In this document: piece after piece, positions 44,791 to 54,116 of the stretch | How positions within the stretch are numbered: the stretch's first letter is position 1 | How the letters are laid out: each line of letters starts with the position of its first letter | NCBI RefSeq assembly: GCF_000154705.2 | Contig: NZ_CM002917.1 | Location: 2,987,853 to 3,051,852, forward strand | Source of the DNA: Hoeflea phototrophica DFL-43 | Lineage (GTDB): Bacteria > Pseudomonadota > Alphaproteobacteria > Rhizobiales > Rhizobiaceae | Length of the DNA: 64,000 nucleotides | Direction: 5' to 3' | Notes under the pieces: model-generated | What the model was told of the DNA's origin: nothing | Database searches by the model: none | The model's input: only the letters and a program-made list of their open reading frames with translations | Program-made: the position numbers and the translations under genes

Positions 44791-45654
44791 CTACTGCCCG
44801 CCGCCCAGCGTGTGCACGTAGACAGCCAGCTGCTTGATCGTCGGTTCGCCCAGGCGTCCCACCCAGGATGGCATCACGCCATGCTTGGGATTGCGGATCT
44901 GGGAGGCAATCTGCGCCTCGGTCGAGCCTTTGAGCCAGATGCCGTCCGACAGCCGCGGCGCGCCGAAATCAGCCAGGCCCTCGGCATTGTCGCCGTGACA
45001 GGCGGCACAGTTCTCTACATAGACCTCGCGGCCTGCGTCAACCAGGGAGGGATCCGACGGCGTGCCGCTCAGGCTGACCACATAGGATGTGACCTCACTG
45101 ATCTGCTCGGCTTCGAGAATGTCGCCAAAGGCCGGCATTTCCGAAAACCGTGTATCGGGGTCCTCATCATACCGGATGCCATGGGCAATGGTGAGATAGA
45201 TCTGGTCGATGGTGCCGCCCCAGACCCAGTCGTCATCATTGAGGTTGGGATAGCCGGCAGAGCCCGCAGCTCCCGAACCGTGGCACTGGGCGCAATTGAC
45301 CTTGAAGGCCGAAGAGCCGCCGGCGATGGCGAACTGCAGCAGTTCCTGATCGCTGGCAATTTCCTCGACCGGAGTCGCGGCAATCTTTTCGAGCAGCACA
45401 CCCTGTGCGGCCTTGGCATCAGCCAGTTCCGCCACCACATCGGCCCGGCTCGAATAGCCCAGATACCCCTTGGTCGCTCCGTTGATCAACGGAATGGCCG
45501 GATACAGGAACATATAGCCGATGGCCCAGATGATGGTCAGGTAGAACGTCCAGAGCCACCAGCGCGGCAAGGGATTGTTCAACTCCCGGATCCCATCCCA
45601 TTCATGGCCAGTCGTCTCAACGCCCGACACGTCGTCAATGTGTTTTCCGGACAT
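44791..45654 (-). CDS. ccoP: Cytochrome cbb3 oxidase subunit III (di-haem cytochrome c)
   Basis: This 287-residue subunit has one N-terminal membrane helix (PRWWLWTFYLTIIWAIGYMF) and two cytochrome c domains, with haem motifs CAQCH and CAACH. It brings electrons from the bc1 complex to CcoO. The ATG is 3 bp after the ccoQ stop. Last gene of ccoNOQP. Confidence 0.95.
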   Translation of the reverse strand: MSGKHIDDVSGVETTGHEWDGIRELNNPLPRWWLWTFYLTIIWAIGYMFLYPAIPLINGATKGYLGYSSRADVVAELADAKAAQGVLLEKIAATPVEEIASDQELLQFAIAGGSSAFKVNCAQCHGSGAAGSAGYPNLNDDDWVWGGTIDQIYLTIAHGIRYDEDPDTRFSEMPAFGDILEAEQISEVTSYVVSLSGTPSDPSLVDAGREVYVENCAACHGDNAEGLADFGAPRLSDGIWLKGSTEAQIASQIRNPKHGVMPSWVGRLGEPTIKQLAVYVHTLGGGQ

Positions 45655-45657
45655 GTC

Positions 45658-45810
45658 TCAGTCCTCCTTCAATGGGATTTGCGCCGCCCGTTCAGCGGCG
45701 GCCTTGGCGCCTGGGCGGAAGAGGAAGAGGACCACGCCGACAAACACGACAAACAGGAAGACAAGCCCCCAGCTGTCGGCGAATTGGCGCATTGCTGTGT
45801 AGGTTTCCAT
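45658..45810 (-). CDS. ccoQ: Cytochrome cbb3 oxidase small subunit CcoQ
   Basis: The 50-residue product has a single membrane helix (SWGLVFLFVVFVGVVLFLFR) followed by a short charged tail, the CcoQ/FixQ pattern. It stabilises association of CcoP with the core. It lies 12 bp after ccoO and 3 bp before ccoP. Confidence 0.92.
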   Translation of the reverse strand: METYTAMRQFADSWGLVFLFVVFVGVVLFLFRPGAKAAAERAAQIPLKED

Positions 45811-45822
45811 CTCGTGTTCTCC

Positions 45823-46554
45823 TTAGCGGTAGCCGGCGGCTTCGTCATAGGTCGAGAAGTCGACCAATGTGCCCAGCATCTGAAGATAGGCGACAAGCGC
45901 ATCCATCTCGGTCAGTGTCGCCGGATCTCCGTCGAAATCACCAAGCTTGGCCTTGGGGTAGCGCTCCTCGATCCCCGACCAATCCGCATCGGCGTCAGCC
46001 TGCGCCAGCAGGTCGGCCTCGGCGTTTTCGATCATCTCCTCGGTGTAAGGCACACCAACGAGCGCGTTCGACTTGAGGTCGACGGTGATATTGGCCAACT
46101 TCAAGGGGGTGTTCGCCAGGAACGAATAGCTTGGCATGATCGATTCCGGCACCACCGAGCGGGGCTCGATGAGATGCTGGACATGCCATTCGTTGGAGTA
46201 GCGGTCGCCGACGCGGGCGAGGTCAGGCCCCGTCCGCTTCGAGCCCCACTGGAACGGATGATCATACATCGATTCCGCAGCCAGGCTGTAATGGCCGTAG
46301 CGCTCGACCTCGTCGCGGAAGGGGCGGATCATCTGGCTGTGGCACACATAGCACCCTTCGCGGATGTAGATGTTGCGACCGGCGAGTTCGAGCGGTGCGT
46401 AGGGCCGCATGCCTTCGACTTTCTCGATGGTGTTCTCGAGATAGAAGAGCGGTGCGATCTCGACGATACCGCCGATGCTGACGACCACAAGGGAGCCAAC
46501 CAGAAGCAACGACGCATTGCGCTCGATGATGCCGTGTTTATCCATTAGTGACAT
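45823..46554 (-). CDS. ccoO: Cytochrome cbb3 oxidase subunit II (mono-haem cytochrome c)
   Basis: This 243-residue subunit has an N-terminal membrane helix and the haem motif CYVCH within [20 protein letters not shown], followed by [15 protein letters not shown], all typical of CcoO. The start at 46554 (MSLMDKHG) is 12 bp after ccoN; an internal Met three codons later is also possible. Confidence 0.95.
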   Translation of the reverse strand: MSLMDKHGIIERNASLLLVGSLVVVSIGGIVEIAPLFYLENTIEKVEGMRPYAPLELAGRNIYIREGCYVCHSQMIRPFRDEVERYGHYSLAAESMYDHPFQWGSKRTGPDLARVGDRYSNEWHVQHLIEPRSVVPESIMPSYSFLANTPLKLANITVDLKSNALVGVPYTEEMIENAEADLLAQADADADWSGIEERYPKAKLGDFDGDPATLTEMDALVAYLQMLGTLVDFSTYDEAAGYR

Positions 46555-46566
46555 GGTGTTGTCTCC

Positions 46567-48186
46567 TTACTCAGCCGGCTGCAGGACGGGTTCGCTGCCC
46601 GGAATCGGGACCTCGTCGCGCTCATGTCCAAGGATGGTCATCAGCACGTTCCAGCCCATGATCAGTGCACCGGCGAGATACATCAGGCCACCGATCGAGC
46701 GCAGCACGTAATAGGGGTGCATGGCTGCCACCGATTCAGCGAAGGAATAGACCAGGAAGCCCTGATCATTGTATTCGCGCCACATCAGGCCCTGCTGAAT
46801 GCCGGCGACCCACAGAACCGCCGCGTAGACAACGATGCCGAGCGTGGCCAGCCAGAAGTGCCAGTTGACCAGGCGCAGCGAGTAGAGCCGCGGGCGACCC
46901 CACAGTTTCGGCACCAGGTAGTAGATCGCGCCGAACGAGATCATGCCGACCCAGCCCAGAGCGCCGGAGTGGACATGACCGATGGTCCAGTCGGTGTAGT
47001 GGCTCAGTGAATTGACCGCCTTGATCGACATCATCGGACCTTCGAAGGTTGACATGCCGTAGAAGGCCACCGCAATCACCATCATGCGGATGATCGGATC
47101 GGTGCGGATCTTGTCCCATGCGCCCGAGAGCGTCATCAGGCCGTTGATCATGCCGCCCCATGAAGGCATCCACAGCATGATAGAGAAGACCATACCAAGT
47201 GTCTGCGCCCAGTCCGGCAGAGCCGTGTAGTGCAGATGGTGCGGACCGGCCCAGATATAGAGGAAGATCAGCGCCCAGAAGTGGATGATCGACAGCCGGT
47301 AGGAATAGACCGGACGGCCGGCCTGCTTGGGAATGAAGTAGTACATCATGCCCAGGAAGCCCGCAGTCAGGAAGAAGCCGACGGCATTGTGGCCGTACCA
47401 CCATTGTGTGAGTGCATCCTGCACGCCCGCAAAGGCCGAATAACTCTTGACCCCGAGGAACGACACCGGAATGGCCAGATTGTTGACGATGTGCAGCATC
47501 GCGATGGTGACGATGAAGGCGAGATAGAACCAGTTCGCCACATAGATATGCGGCTCCTTGCGCTTCACGATCGTGCCCAGGAAGGTGATCAGATAGGCCA
47601 CCCATACGACGGTCAGCCAAAGGTCCACATACCATTCGGGCTCGGCATATTCGCGGCCCTGGGTGATCCCCAGAAGATAGCCGGTCGCGGCCATCACGAT
47701 GAACAGCTGATAGCCCCAGAACACGAACCAGGCCAGATCGCCGCCGAACAGCCGCGCACGGGAGGTGCGCTGGACAACATAGAATGACGTGGCCAGCAGC
47801 GCGTTTCCGCCAAAGGCGAAAATCACCGCCGATGTGTGCAGTGGACGGGTCCGGCCGAAATTGAACCAGGGTTCGATGTTGAGATCCGGATAGGCGAGCT
47901 GAAAGGCGACAACGACGCCCACCAGAAAGCCGACAATACCCCAGAAGGTGGTGGCAATGATGCCGTAACGGACAACCTCGTCGAAGTAGCCGGATTTGTC
48001 ATCGGCCGTTTCGCCCGAGGCGGGTGAGAATTGGATTCGCCGCAGCAACAGCACTGTGCTCACCAGAAGGACGAAGAACAAGACCCACATATGGGCCGCG
48101 AACAGATCGTCCTTGGCGAAAGCCACGCCGAGCAATGCCAGAAAGGCACCTATGCCCACGGCGATTGTTTCGAAAGCGTATTTCAT
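46567..48186 (-). CDS. ccoN: Cytochrome cbb3 oxidase catalytic subunit I
   Basis: The 539-residue haem-copper oxidase core has about 12 to 14 membrane helices. Conserved His ligands appear in [46 protein letters not shown] and [14 protein letters not shown]. It reduces oxygen with high affinity and pumps protons. First gene of ccoNOQP, whose leader holds an FNR/FixK box about 130 bp upstream of the start. Confidence 0.96.
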   Translation of the reverse strand: MKYAFETIAVGIGAFLALLGVAFAKDDLFAAHMWVLFFVLLVSTVLLLRRIQFSPASGETADDKSGYFDEVVRYGIIATTFWGIVGFLVGVVVAFQLAYPDLNIEPWFNFGRTRPLHTSAVIFAFGGNALLATSFYVVQRTSRARLFGGDLAWFVFWGYQLFIVMAATGYLLGITQGREYAEPEWYVDLWLTVVWVAYLITFLGTIVKRKEPHIYVANWFYLAFIVTIAMLHIVNNLAIPVSFLGVKSYSAFAGVQDALTQWWYGHNAVGFFLTAGFLGMMYYFIPKQAGRPVYSYRLSIIHFWALIFLYIWAGPHHLHYTALPDWAQTLGMVFSIMLWMPSWGGMINGLMTLSGAWDKIRTDPIIRMMVIAVAFYGMSTFEGPMMSIKAVNSLSHYTDWTIGHVHSGALGWVGMISFGAIYYLVPKLWGRPRLYSLRLVNWHFWLATLGIVVYAAVLWVAGIQQGLMWREYNDQGFLVYSFAESVAAMHPYYVLRSIGGLMYLAGALIMGWNVLMTILGHERDEVPIPGSEPVLQPAE

Positions 48187-48309
48187 GGTTGGTATCCCCC
48201 AGGGGTATTAGACAAACCGGGATGGACCGCGCCGCACCTGTCCCCTTCAGACAAGCCGCCCGGATCCACCAGGCTGCGGCACAAATCGCAGAGCTTGGCC
48301 GCCGCCGCC

Positions 48310-48323
48310 TTGATCCAAGTCAA
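48310..48323. promoter_or_regulatory. FNR/FixK box between ccoN and the hemerythrin-like gene
   Basis: TTGATCCAAGTCAA differs from TTGAT-N4-ATCAA at one position. It lies in the divergent region, about 130 bp from the ccoN start and about 110 bp from the hemerythrin-like start, and could serve both. Confidence 0.75.
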
Positions 48324-48426
48324 GGACGCTGTCTGATCCCGACCTTAGTCTTGGATGCAGAGGGAAGAACAATGAGCACAAGTGTGCCTTCCGGAAGGTA
48401 CGCTTCACCACTGGGATGATCGGCTG

Positions 48427-48936
48427 ATGACCAATGAGGCAACAATTCGGCTGGCGCATGGGGAAAACCCGATCGCCGCCCTGCGAAAGGCGCACAAGGA
48501 GCAATTGCTGCTGTGCGACAGGCTTGAAGAGATCGCCGATTCCCTTCCCGACAGCGTCAACCGGCAAAAATGCATCTATGCCGCGCGCGCACTTGGCCCG
48601 ATGATACGCGGTGTTCACCGTTTCGAGGAAAGCGTCATCTTTCCGATGATATCCAAACGGCTGTGCGGGCTCGAGGACATCGAGACAACACTGACCCGGC
48701 TCCGGTTTGAGCATTGCGAAGATGAGTGCTTTGCCGAAGAGCTGACCGAGGCCCTGCACGCGCTGGGCACCGGCAGGGAAGAGATCAATATCGAGGCGAC
48801 CGGATATATGCTGCGCGGTTTTTTCGAAGCCATGCGCCGCCACATCGCGTTTGAAAGCGAGCATCTGTTGCGCGAGGCCGCCTTTGAGGACGATCCCGAA
48901 GCCGCCGGCATTCATGGGTCGCACGCCCACCACTAA
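48427..48936 (+). CDS. Hemerythrin-like domain protein
   Basis: The 169-residue product is a four-helix hemerythrin-type protein. Candidate iron ligands follow the family order: His in LRKAHKEQLLLCDRLEEI, His and Glu in GVHRFEESVIFPM, His in RFEHCEDE, and His in RRHIAFESEHLL. Members bind oxygen or NO or sense iron. The divergent position beside cbb3 genes and a shared FNR/FixK box suggest a role under low oxygen or nitrosative stress. The C-terminus ends in GSHAHH. Confidence 0.8.
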   Translation: MTNEATIRLAHGENPIAALRKAHKEQLLLCDRLEEIADSLPDSVNRQKCIYAARALGPMIRGVHRFEESVIFPMISKRLCGLEDIETTLTRLRFEHCEDECFAEELTEALHALGTGREEINIEATGYMLRGFFEAMRRHIAFESEHLLREAAFEDDPEAAGIHGSHAHH

Positions 48937-49249
48937 GGCCCGGCCCCGTCCGTTCCATACAATCACCGTCCGTTCGATATGATACCGGCGCCATTGGCGT
49001 CCGGCGAGCCCACTCGCGATATCGTGGCAACTCTCCTACAATAGTCTCCTGCATCGCCGATTCGATCCTGCCCGCTGAGTCAATGTCTCAAGGTGCGATT
49101 TCGCTGGTTTGAATTTGCCGTCCTGTGGACAATGTGAACAACGTGCACAGCCGGACTTTTTTGCCTGTGTCCTAGGACTCAGGGAACAACGCCGGTTAAA
49201 CCGGTCGCAGGATCAATCGGGGCCGGTTGCGCGAAGGACGAAACTGAAA
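48937..49249. other. Intergenic region upstream of dnaB
   Basis: About 310 bp with no supported gene. It presumably contains the dnaB promoter. A longer frame runs through the last 140 bp into dnaB, but the family start is at 49250. Confidence 0.6.
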
Positions 49250-50782
49250 ATGAATGACGCCGCACGAAAGATAGAGACGATTCCGGCCCGGGCGGAGAAA
49301 AGCCCGCTGTTTCGCGAGGCGCCGTCCAACATCGAGGCCGAACAGGCGCTTCTGGGTGCGATACTGGTCAACAATGACGCCTTCTATCGCGTCTCGGACT
49401 TTCTCAAGCCCGAACATTTCCAGGAACCCCTGCACCGCAAGATCTATGATGTTGGCGGCGACATCATCCGCATGGGCAAGACCGCCAACCCGGTGACGAT
49501 CAAGACCTTCCTGCCCGCCGATTCCAAGGTTGGCGACATGACCGTGGCGCAATATCTCGCCCGCCTTGCCACCGAAGCCGTGACCATCATCAATGCAGAG
49601 GACTATGGCCGCGCCATCTATGATCTGGCCCAGCGCCGCGCGCTGATCTCGATTGGCGAGGACATGGTCAACATCGCTTTTGACGCGCCGCTCGACATGC
49701 CGCCCAGCACCCAGATCGAGGATGCCGAGCGGCGGCTCTTCGAACTGGCCGAGACCGGCCGCTACGATGGCGGCTTCCAGTCTTTCAACGATGCGGTCTC
49801 CCTGGCCATCGACATGGCCGGTGCCGCCTATCAGCGCGATGGCGGCCTGTCGGGCATTTCCACGGGCATTTCCTCGCTCGATGCGCGTATGGGCGGCTTG
49901 CAGCATTCCGACTTGATCGTGCTTGCCGGACGTCCGGGCATGGGCAAGACCTCGCTTGCCACCAACATCGCCTTCAACATCGCCCAAGCCTATGAAGGCG
50001 AAGTCCAGGCAGATGGCTCGATGAAGGCCAAGAACGGCGGCGTTGTCGGCTTCTACTCACTCGAAATGTCGTCCGAACAGCTCGCCACCCGTATCCATCT
50101 CCGAGCAGACCGAGATCTCCTCGTCCAGATCCGCCGCGGCGAGATCAACGAAGCCGATTTCGAAAAGCTGGTCGGCTGCTCGCAGATGATGCAGAAGATC
50201 CCGCTGTTCATCGACCAGACCGGTGGTATTTCGATCGCCCAGCTCTCGGCGCGCGCCCGGCGTCTCAAGCGCCAGCGCGGGCTGGATGTGCTGGTGATCG
50301 ACTATATTCAGCTGATGACCGGCTCGGGCAAATCCAGCGACAACCGGGTGCAGGAAATCACCCAGATCACCACCGGCCTGAAGGCGCTGGGCAAGGAACT
50401 CAATGTTCCCATCATCGCGCTCTCACAGCTCTCGCGTCAGGTGGAAAGCCGCGAGGACAAGCGGCCACAGCTCTCCGACCTTCGTGAATCGGGCTCGATC
50501 GAGCAGGACGCCGACGTGGTGCTGTTCGTGTATCGCGAGGAATACTACGTCAAGAACGGTGAGCCGCGCCGCACGGCGGAAGAAATCACCGCTGACATCA
50601 AGACGCCGGAATATCTCGCCTGGGAAGAGAAGATGCTCAAGGTCAAGGGCACCGCCGACGTCATCATCGCCAAGCAGCGTCACGGCCCCACCGGCACAGT
50701 GCAGCTGGGCTTCCAGGCGGAATTCACCCGCTTTGCGGATCTTGCCGATTCGTCCTACGCCCAATTTATCCATGATGAGTAG
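49250..50782 (+). CDS. dnaB: Replicative DNA helicase DnaB
   Basis: The 510-residue hexameric helicase unwinds DNA at the replication fork. The N-terminal primase-interacting domain contains NIEAEQALLGAILVNNDAFY; the RecA-like domain has Walker A VLAGRPGMGKTSLA, VVGFYSLEMSSEQLATRI, Walker B LDVLVIDYIQLM and the Arg-finger region LRESGSIEQDADVV. Length and start (MNDAARKIE) suit alphaproteobacterial DnaB. alr follows 10 bp later. Confidence 0.96.
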   Translation: MNDAARKIETIPARAEKSPLFREAPSNIEAEQALLGAILVNNDAFYRVSDFLKPEHFQEPLHRKIYDVGGDIIRMGKTANPVTIKTFLPADSKVGDMTVAQYLARLATEAVTIINAEDYGRAIYDLAQRRALISIGEDMVNIAFDAPLDMPPSTQIEDAERRLFELAETGRYDGGFQSFNDAVSLAIDMAGAAYQRDGGLSGISTGISSLDARMGGLQHSDLIVLAGRPGMGKTSLATNIAFNIAQAYEGEVQADGSMKAKNGGVVGFYSLEMSSEQLATRIHLRADRDLLVQIRRGEINEADFEKLVGCSQMMQKIPLFIDQTGGISIAQLSARARRLKRQRGLDVLVIDYIQLMTGSGKSSDNRVQEITQITTGLKALGKELNVPIIALSQLSRQVESREDKRPQLSDLRESGSIEQDADVVLFVYREEYYVKNGEPRRTAEEITADIKTPEYLAWEEKMLKVKGTADVIIAKQRHGPTGTVQLGFQAEFTRFADLADSSYAQFIHDE

Positions 50783-50792
50783 GTCTGGCTGA

Positions 50793-51917
50793 GTGTCGCC
50801 GTCACAAGCCCCGCCCGATCCGGGCGCCGCCACCACGCGCATGAGCGTTGACCTGACTGCGCTGGCGGCCAATTGGCTATCGCTGCGCGAGCTCTCGGGG
50901 AGCGCCCGCTGCGGCGCGGCGGTCAAGGCCGACGGCTACGGCATTGGCGCCATCGAGGCGGCGTCCCGTCTGGCCCGCGAGGGCTGCCGCGATTTCTTTG
51001 TCGCCGACGCCAATGAAGGCGCCAGCCTGCGACCGCATCTTCCTGACGTGCGAATCCATGTGCTCAATGGCGTCTTTGAGGACTCCTTTGCCCAGATCCT
51101 CGCGCATGATCTTGTCCCGGTGATCAATTCAACCGAGCAAGCCGCTTTCTGGACGGGCACCGCGGATGGCCGGGCTTACGCGCTGCATATCGACACCGGC
51201 ATGAACCGGCTCGGCCTGACGCCGGAACAGGCTGCCGCATATGCCCAAAGCGACGCGCCGCCCCCTGCCCTGCTGATGAGCCATTTCGCCTGCGCCGACG
51301 AGCCCGGTCATCCGCTCAATGCCCGCCAGATCGAGATGTTCGAGGCGCTGAAAGCCTGCTTTCCCAGCATCGAGGCAAGTCTTGCCAATTCAGCCGGAAT
51401 CCATCTGGGCAAACCCGCCCATCATGATCTCACCCGTCCGGGCATCTCGCTCTATGGCGGCAACCCGGTCGCTGACGCCAATCCGAAGATGCGCCCGGTC
51501 GTCACCGCCGAAACCCGTGTGCTCCAGATCCGTCAGGCCAGGGCCGGTCAGCCGGTGAGCTATGGCGCAGCGCATTTCCTGAGCCGCGACAGCCGCATTG
51601 CTGTGTGTGGCATCGGCTATGCTGACGGGTTTCTGCGAGCCGGATCGGGTGCCGGTGTGCCATTGAGGTCGGCAGCACCGAAGGGTGCTTTCGGCGCAAT
51701 CAATGGCAAGCGCGTTCCGGTGATCGGCAAGATCACCATGGATCTGACGATGTTCGATGTGACTGATCTTGGCGAAGACGAGATCGGTGCAGGCAGTTGG
51801 ATCGAGTTGTTCGGCCCGACGATCTCGCTTGAGGAGGCGGCGCAGGCCGCAGGGACGATCAGCTACGAAATGCTGACCTCGCTCGGACGCCGCCATGCAC
51901 GGCGCTATACCGGCTGA
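50793..51917 (+). CDS. alr: Alanine racemase
   Basis: This PLP enzyme of 374 residues makes D-alanine for peptidoglycan. The PLP lysine lies in AAVKADGYGIGA, the second catalytic Tyr region in VSYGAAHFLSRDSRIAVCGI followed by GYADGF, with HIDTGMNRLG and ISLYGGNP also present. The GTG start at 50793 is 10 bp after dnaB; ATG 50841 (MSVDLTALA) is an alternative that still keeps the fold. The dnaB-alr-radA order is common in Rhizobiales. Confidence 0.93.
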   Translation: MSPSQAPPDPGAATTRMSVDLTALAANWLSLRELSGSARCGAAVKADGYGIGAIEAASRLAREGCRDFFVADANEGASLRPHLPDVRIHVLNGVFEDSFAQILAHDLVPVINSTEQAAFWTGTADGRAYALHIDTGMNRLGLTPEQAAAYAQSDAPPPALLMSHFACADEPGHPLNARQIEMFEALKACFPSIEASLANSAGIHLGKPAHHDLTRPGISLYGGNPVADANPKMRPVVTAETRVLQIRQARAGQPVSYGAAHFLSRDSRIAVCGIGYADGFLRAGSGAGVPLRSAAPKGAFGAINGKRVPVIGKITMDLTMFDVTDLGEDEIGAGSWIELFGPTISLEEAAQAAGTISYEMLTSLGRRHARRYTG

Positions 51918-52032
51918 TTCCGCCAGCGGGACATCAGACATTCACTTGGATGACCGGCGGGAAACAGAACAAACAGTGGACAAACAGCCGTCTTCCTGAC
52001 AAACCGGCATTTCAAACAAAGGGAGCATCCTC

Positions 52033-53436
52033 TTGGCCAAAACCCGCACCCAATTCGTCTGTCAGGCCTGTGGCACCGTGCATACACGCTGGGCCGGCAA
52101 ATGCGATGGCTGCGGCGAATGGAACACCATTGTCGAGGATGATCCGTCCGCGGGCGTCGGCGGCGGTCCCGGTCAGGCCGCACGCAAGGGCCGGGCCGTT
52201 GCGCTCGCCAGTCTGTCCGGCGAGATCGAGGAAGCGCCGCGCATACCGACAAGGGTCAGCGAGCTTGACCGGGTCACCGGTGGCGGCTTTGTGCGCGGAT
52301 CAGCCGTGCTGGTGGGCGGCGATCCGGGAATCGGCAAATCCACGCTGCTCATGCAGGCCGCCGCCGCGCTTGCCCGGCAGGGACACCGGGTGATCTATGT
52401 TTCCGGCGAAGAGGCGGTCGCCCAGGTCCGGCTCAGGGCGCAACGGCTGGGCGCGGCCGATTCGGGCGTGCTGCTGGCCGCCGAAACCAATGTCGAGGAT
52501 ATCCTCGCCACATTGGCGGAAGGCAAACGTCCCGATTTCGTCATCATTGATTCGATTCAGACGCTGTGGAGCGATCTGGCGGGCTCCGCACCGGGCACCG
52601 TGACCCAGGTGCGCACCGGTGTTCATGCCATGGTGCGCTACGCCAAGCAGACCGGTGCGGCCATGGTCCTGGTCGGCCATGTCACCAAGGATGGCCAGAT
52701 TGCAGGACCGCGCGTGGTCGAACACATGGTCGACGCCGTGCTCTATTTCGAGGGCGATCGGGGCCATCACTACCGCATTCTGCGCACGGTGAAGAATCGC
52801 TTTGGCGCGACCGACGAGATCGGGGTGTTCGAGATGTCGGACAAGGGATTGCGCGAAGTTGCCAATCCATCCGAGCTTTTTCTGGGCGAACGCAACGCAA
52901 AAGCCCCCGGTGCTGCCGTGTTTGCCGGCATCGAAGGCACCAGGCCGGTGCTGGTCGAAGTTCAGGCACTGGTCGCCCCCTCAAGCCTCGGCACACCACG
53001 CCGGGCGGTGATCGGCTGGGATTCATCGCGGCTCGCCATGATCATCGCCGTGCTTGAAGCCCATTGCGGTGTTCGCCTAGGCAGCCATGATGTCTATCTC
53101 AACATCGCGGGCGGCTACCGGATCGGTGAACCGGCAGCTGACCTGGCGGTGGCCGCTGCCCTTGTTTCCTCGCTTGCCGGGCTTGCCCTTCCTGCCGATT
53201 GCGTCTATTTCGGCGAAGTGAGCCTGTCGGGGGCAATCCGACCGGTCGCGCAAACCGGTTTGCGGTTGAAGGAAGCCGAAAAACTCGGGTTTGCAAGTGC
53301 GGTGCTGCCTTCGGGTTCGGCCGATCTGCCGTCCAACCGCGGCGGCAGCCTTGCGCTGATGGAGGGCCTGCCGGATCTGGTGGTCCGCATCGCCGGATCG
53401 AAAGCCGCCGGGTTGACCGGAGGTGAAGAGGACTAA
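52033..53436 (+). CDS. radA: DNA repair protein RadA
   Basis: The 467-residue protein processes recombination intermediates. N-terminal zinc finger CQACGTVHTRWAGKCDGCGE, Walker A VGGDPGIGKSTLL, the RadA-specific KNRFG motif in TVKNRFGATDEIGVFEM, and a C-terminal Lon-like domain (GSHDVYLNIAGGYRIGEPAA). The start is an unusual TTG with GGGAG seven bases upstream; MAKTRTQFVC is the canonical RadA N-terminus, which supports this choice. Confidence 0.95.
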   Translation: MAKTRTQFVCQACGTVHTRWAGKCDGCGEWNTIVEDDPSAGVGGGPGQAARKGRAVALASLSGEIEEAPRIPTRVSELDRVTGGGFVRGSAVLVGGDPGIGKSTLLMQAAAALARQGHRVIYVSGEEAVAQVRLRAQRLGAADSGVLLAAETNVEDILATLAEGKRPDFVIIDSIQTLWSDLAGSAPGTVTQVRTGVHAMVRYAKQTGAAMVLVGHVTKDGQIAGPRVVEHMVDAVLYFEGDRGHHYRILRTVKNRFGATDEIGVFEMSDKGLREVANPSELFLGERNAKAPGAAVFAGIEGTRPVLVEVQALVAPSSLGTPRRAVIGWDSSRLAMIIAVLEAHCGVRLGSHDVYLNIAGGYRIGEPAADLAVAAALVSSLAGLALPADCVYFGEVSLSGAIRPVAQTGLRLKEAEKLGFASAVLPSGSADLPSNRGGSLALMEGLPDLVVRIAGSKAAGLTGGEED

Positions 53437-53503
53437 ACTGATCTCGGCCCATCCGGCACCTTGGAATGGTGATGGGGGGCGGAGCCGGAACGGAACGCGA
53501 TAT

Positions 53504-54064
53504 ATGCCCATTACCCTTCTCGACGGCATCCTGATTGCCATCACTCTGTTTTCGGCAGTGCTCGCCATGGTGCGCGGCTTTTCGCGCGAAGTCCTTGCGG
53601 TTGCCTCCTGGATTGCCGCAGCGGCTGCAGCCTATCTGCTTTATCCGGTCCTGACGCCCTTCGCGCTGCAGTACACCTCTTCTGACAAGATCGCGATGAT
53701 CGGTTCGGCAGCGGTGATCTTTCTGGTGGCGCTGATTGTCGTTTCCTACATCACCATGCGGATCGCCGATTTCATTATCGACAGCCGCATCGGCGCACTC
53801 GACCGGACCCTGGGCTTCGTCTTCGGTGCGGCGCGTGGTGTGCTGCTGGTCGTCGTGGCGATGCTGTTCTTCAACTGGCTGGTGCCTGCACCCAAGCAGC
53901 CTGAATGGGTGGCGACGGCCAAGTCCAAGCCAATGCTCGATACGCTCGGTGCGCGGCTGGTCAACATGCTGCCCGATGATGCAGATGCGACTATTCTCGA
54001 GCGGTTGCGTGGCAGCGGCTCTGACGAACCCGTTGCCGAGGATGCACCCGCCACAAGCGGATGA
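53504..54064 (+). CDS. cvpA: CvpA family membrane protein
   Basis: The 186-residue protein has four membrane helices (TLLDGILIAITLFSAVLAMV; VLAVASWIAAAAAAYLLYPV; IGSAAVIFLVALIVVSYITM; LGFVFGAARGVLLVVVAMLF) and the CvpA pattern MVRGFSREVL and RIGALDRTLGFVFGAARG. Its molecular role is unclear. It lies between radA and purF; linkage of cvpA to purF is conserved in many bacteria. ATG 53504 starts at the conserved region. Confidence 0.9.
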   Translation: MPITLLDGILIAITLFSAVLAMVRGFSREVLAVASWIAAAAAAYLLYPVLTPFALQYTSSDKIAMIGSAAVIFLVALIVVSYITMRIADFIIDSRIGALDRTLGFVFGAARGVLLVVVAMLFFNWLVPAPKQPEWVATAKSKPMLDTLGARLVNMLPDDADATILERLRGSGSDEPVAEDAPATSG

Positions 54065-54116
54065 TTGTTTCCGTCCGGGATCACTCCGGCCGGCCTGCAG
54101 GGAAAGGTCCGACGAC

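Noticed and set aside
44746..46548. 600-codon plus-strand frame opposite ccoOQP
   Set aside because: Antisense shadow of three recognised oxidase subunit genes.
49109..49249. Upstream extension of the dnaB frame
   Set aside because: The added residues are Cys/Arg/Gln-rich and unlike DnaB N-termini; ATG 49250 gives the usual protein length.
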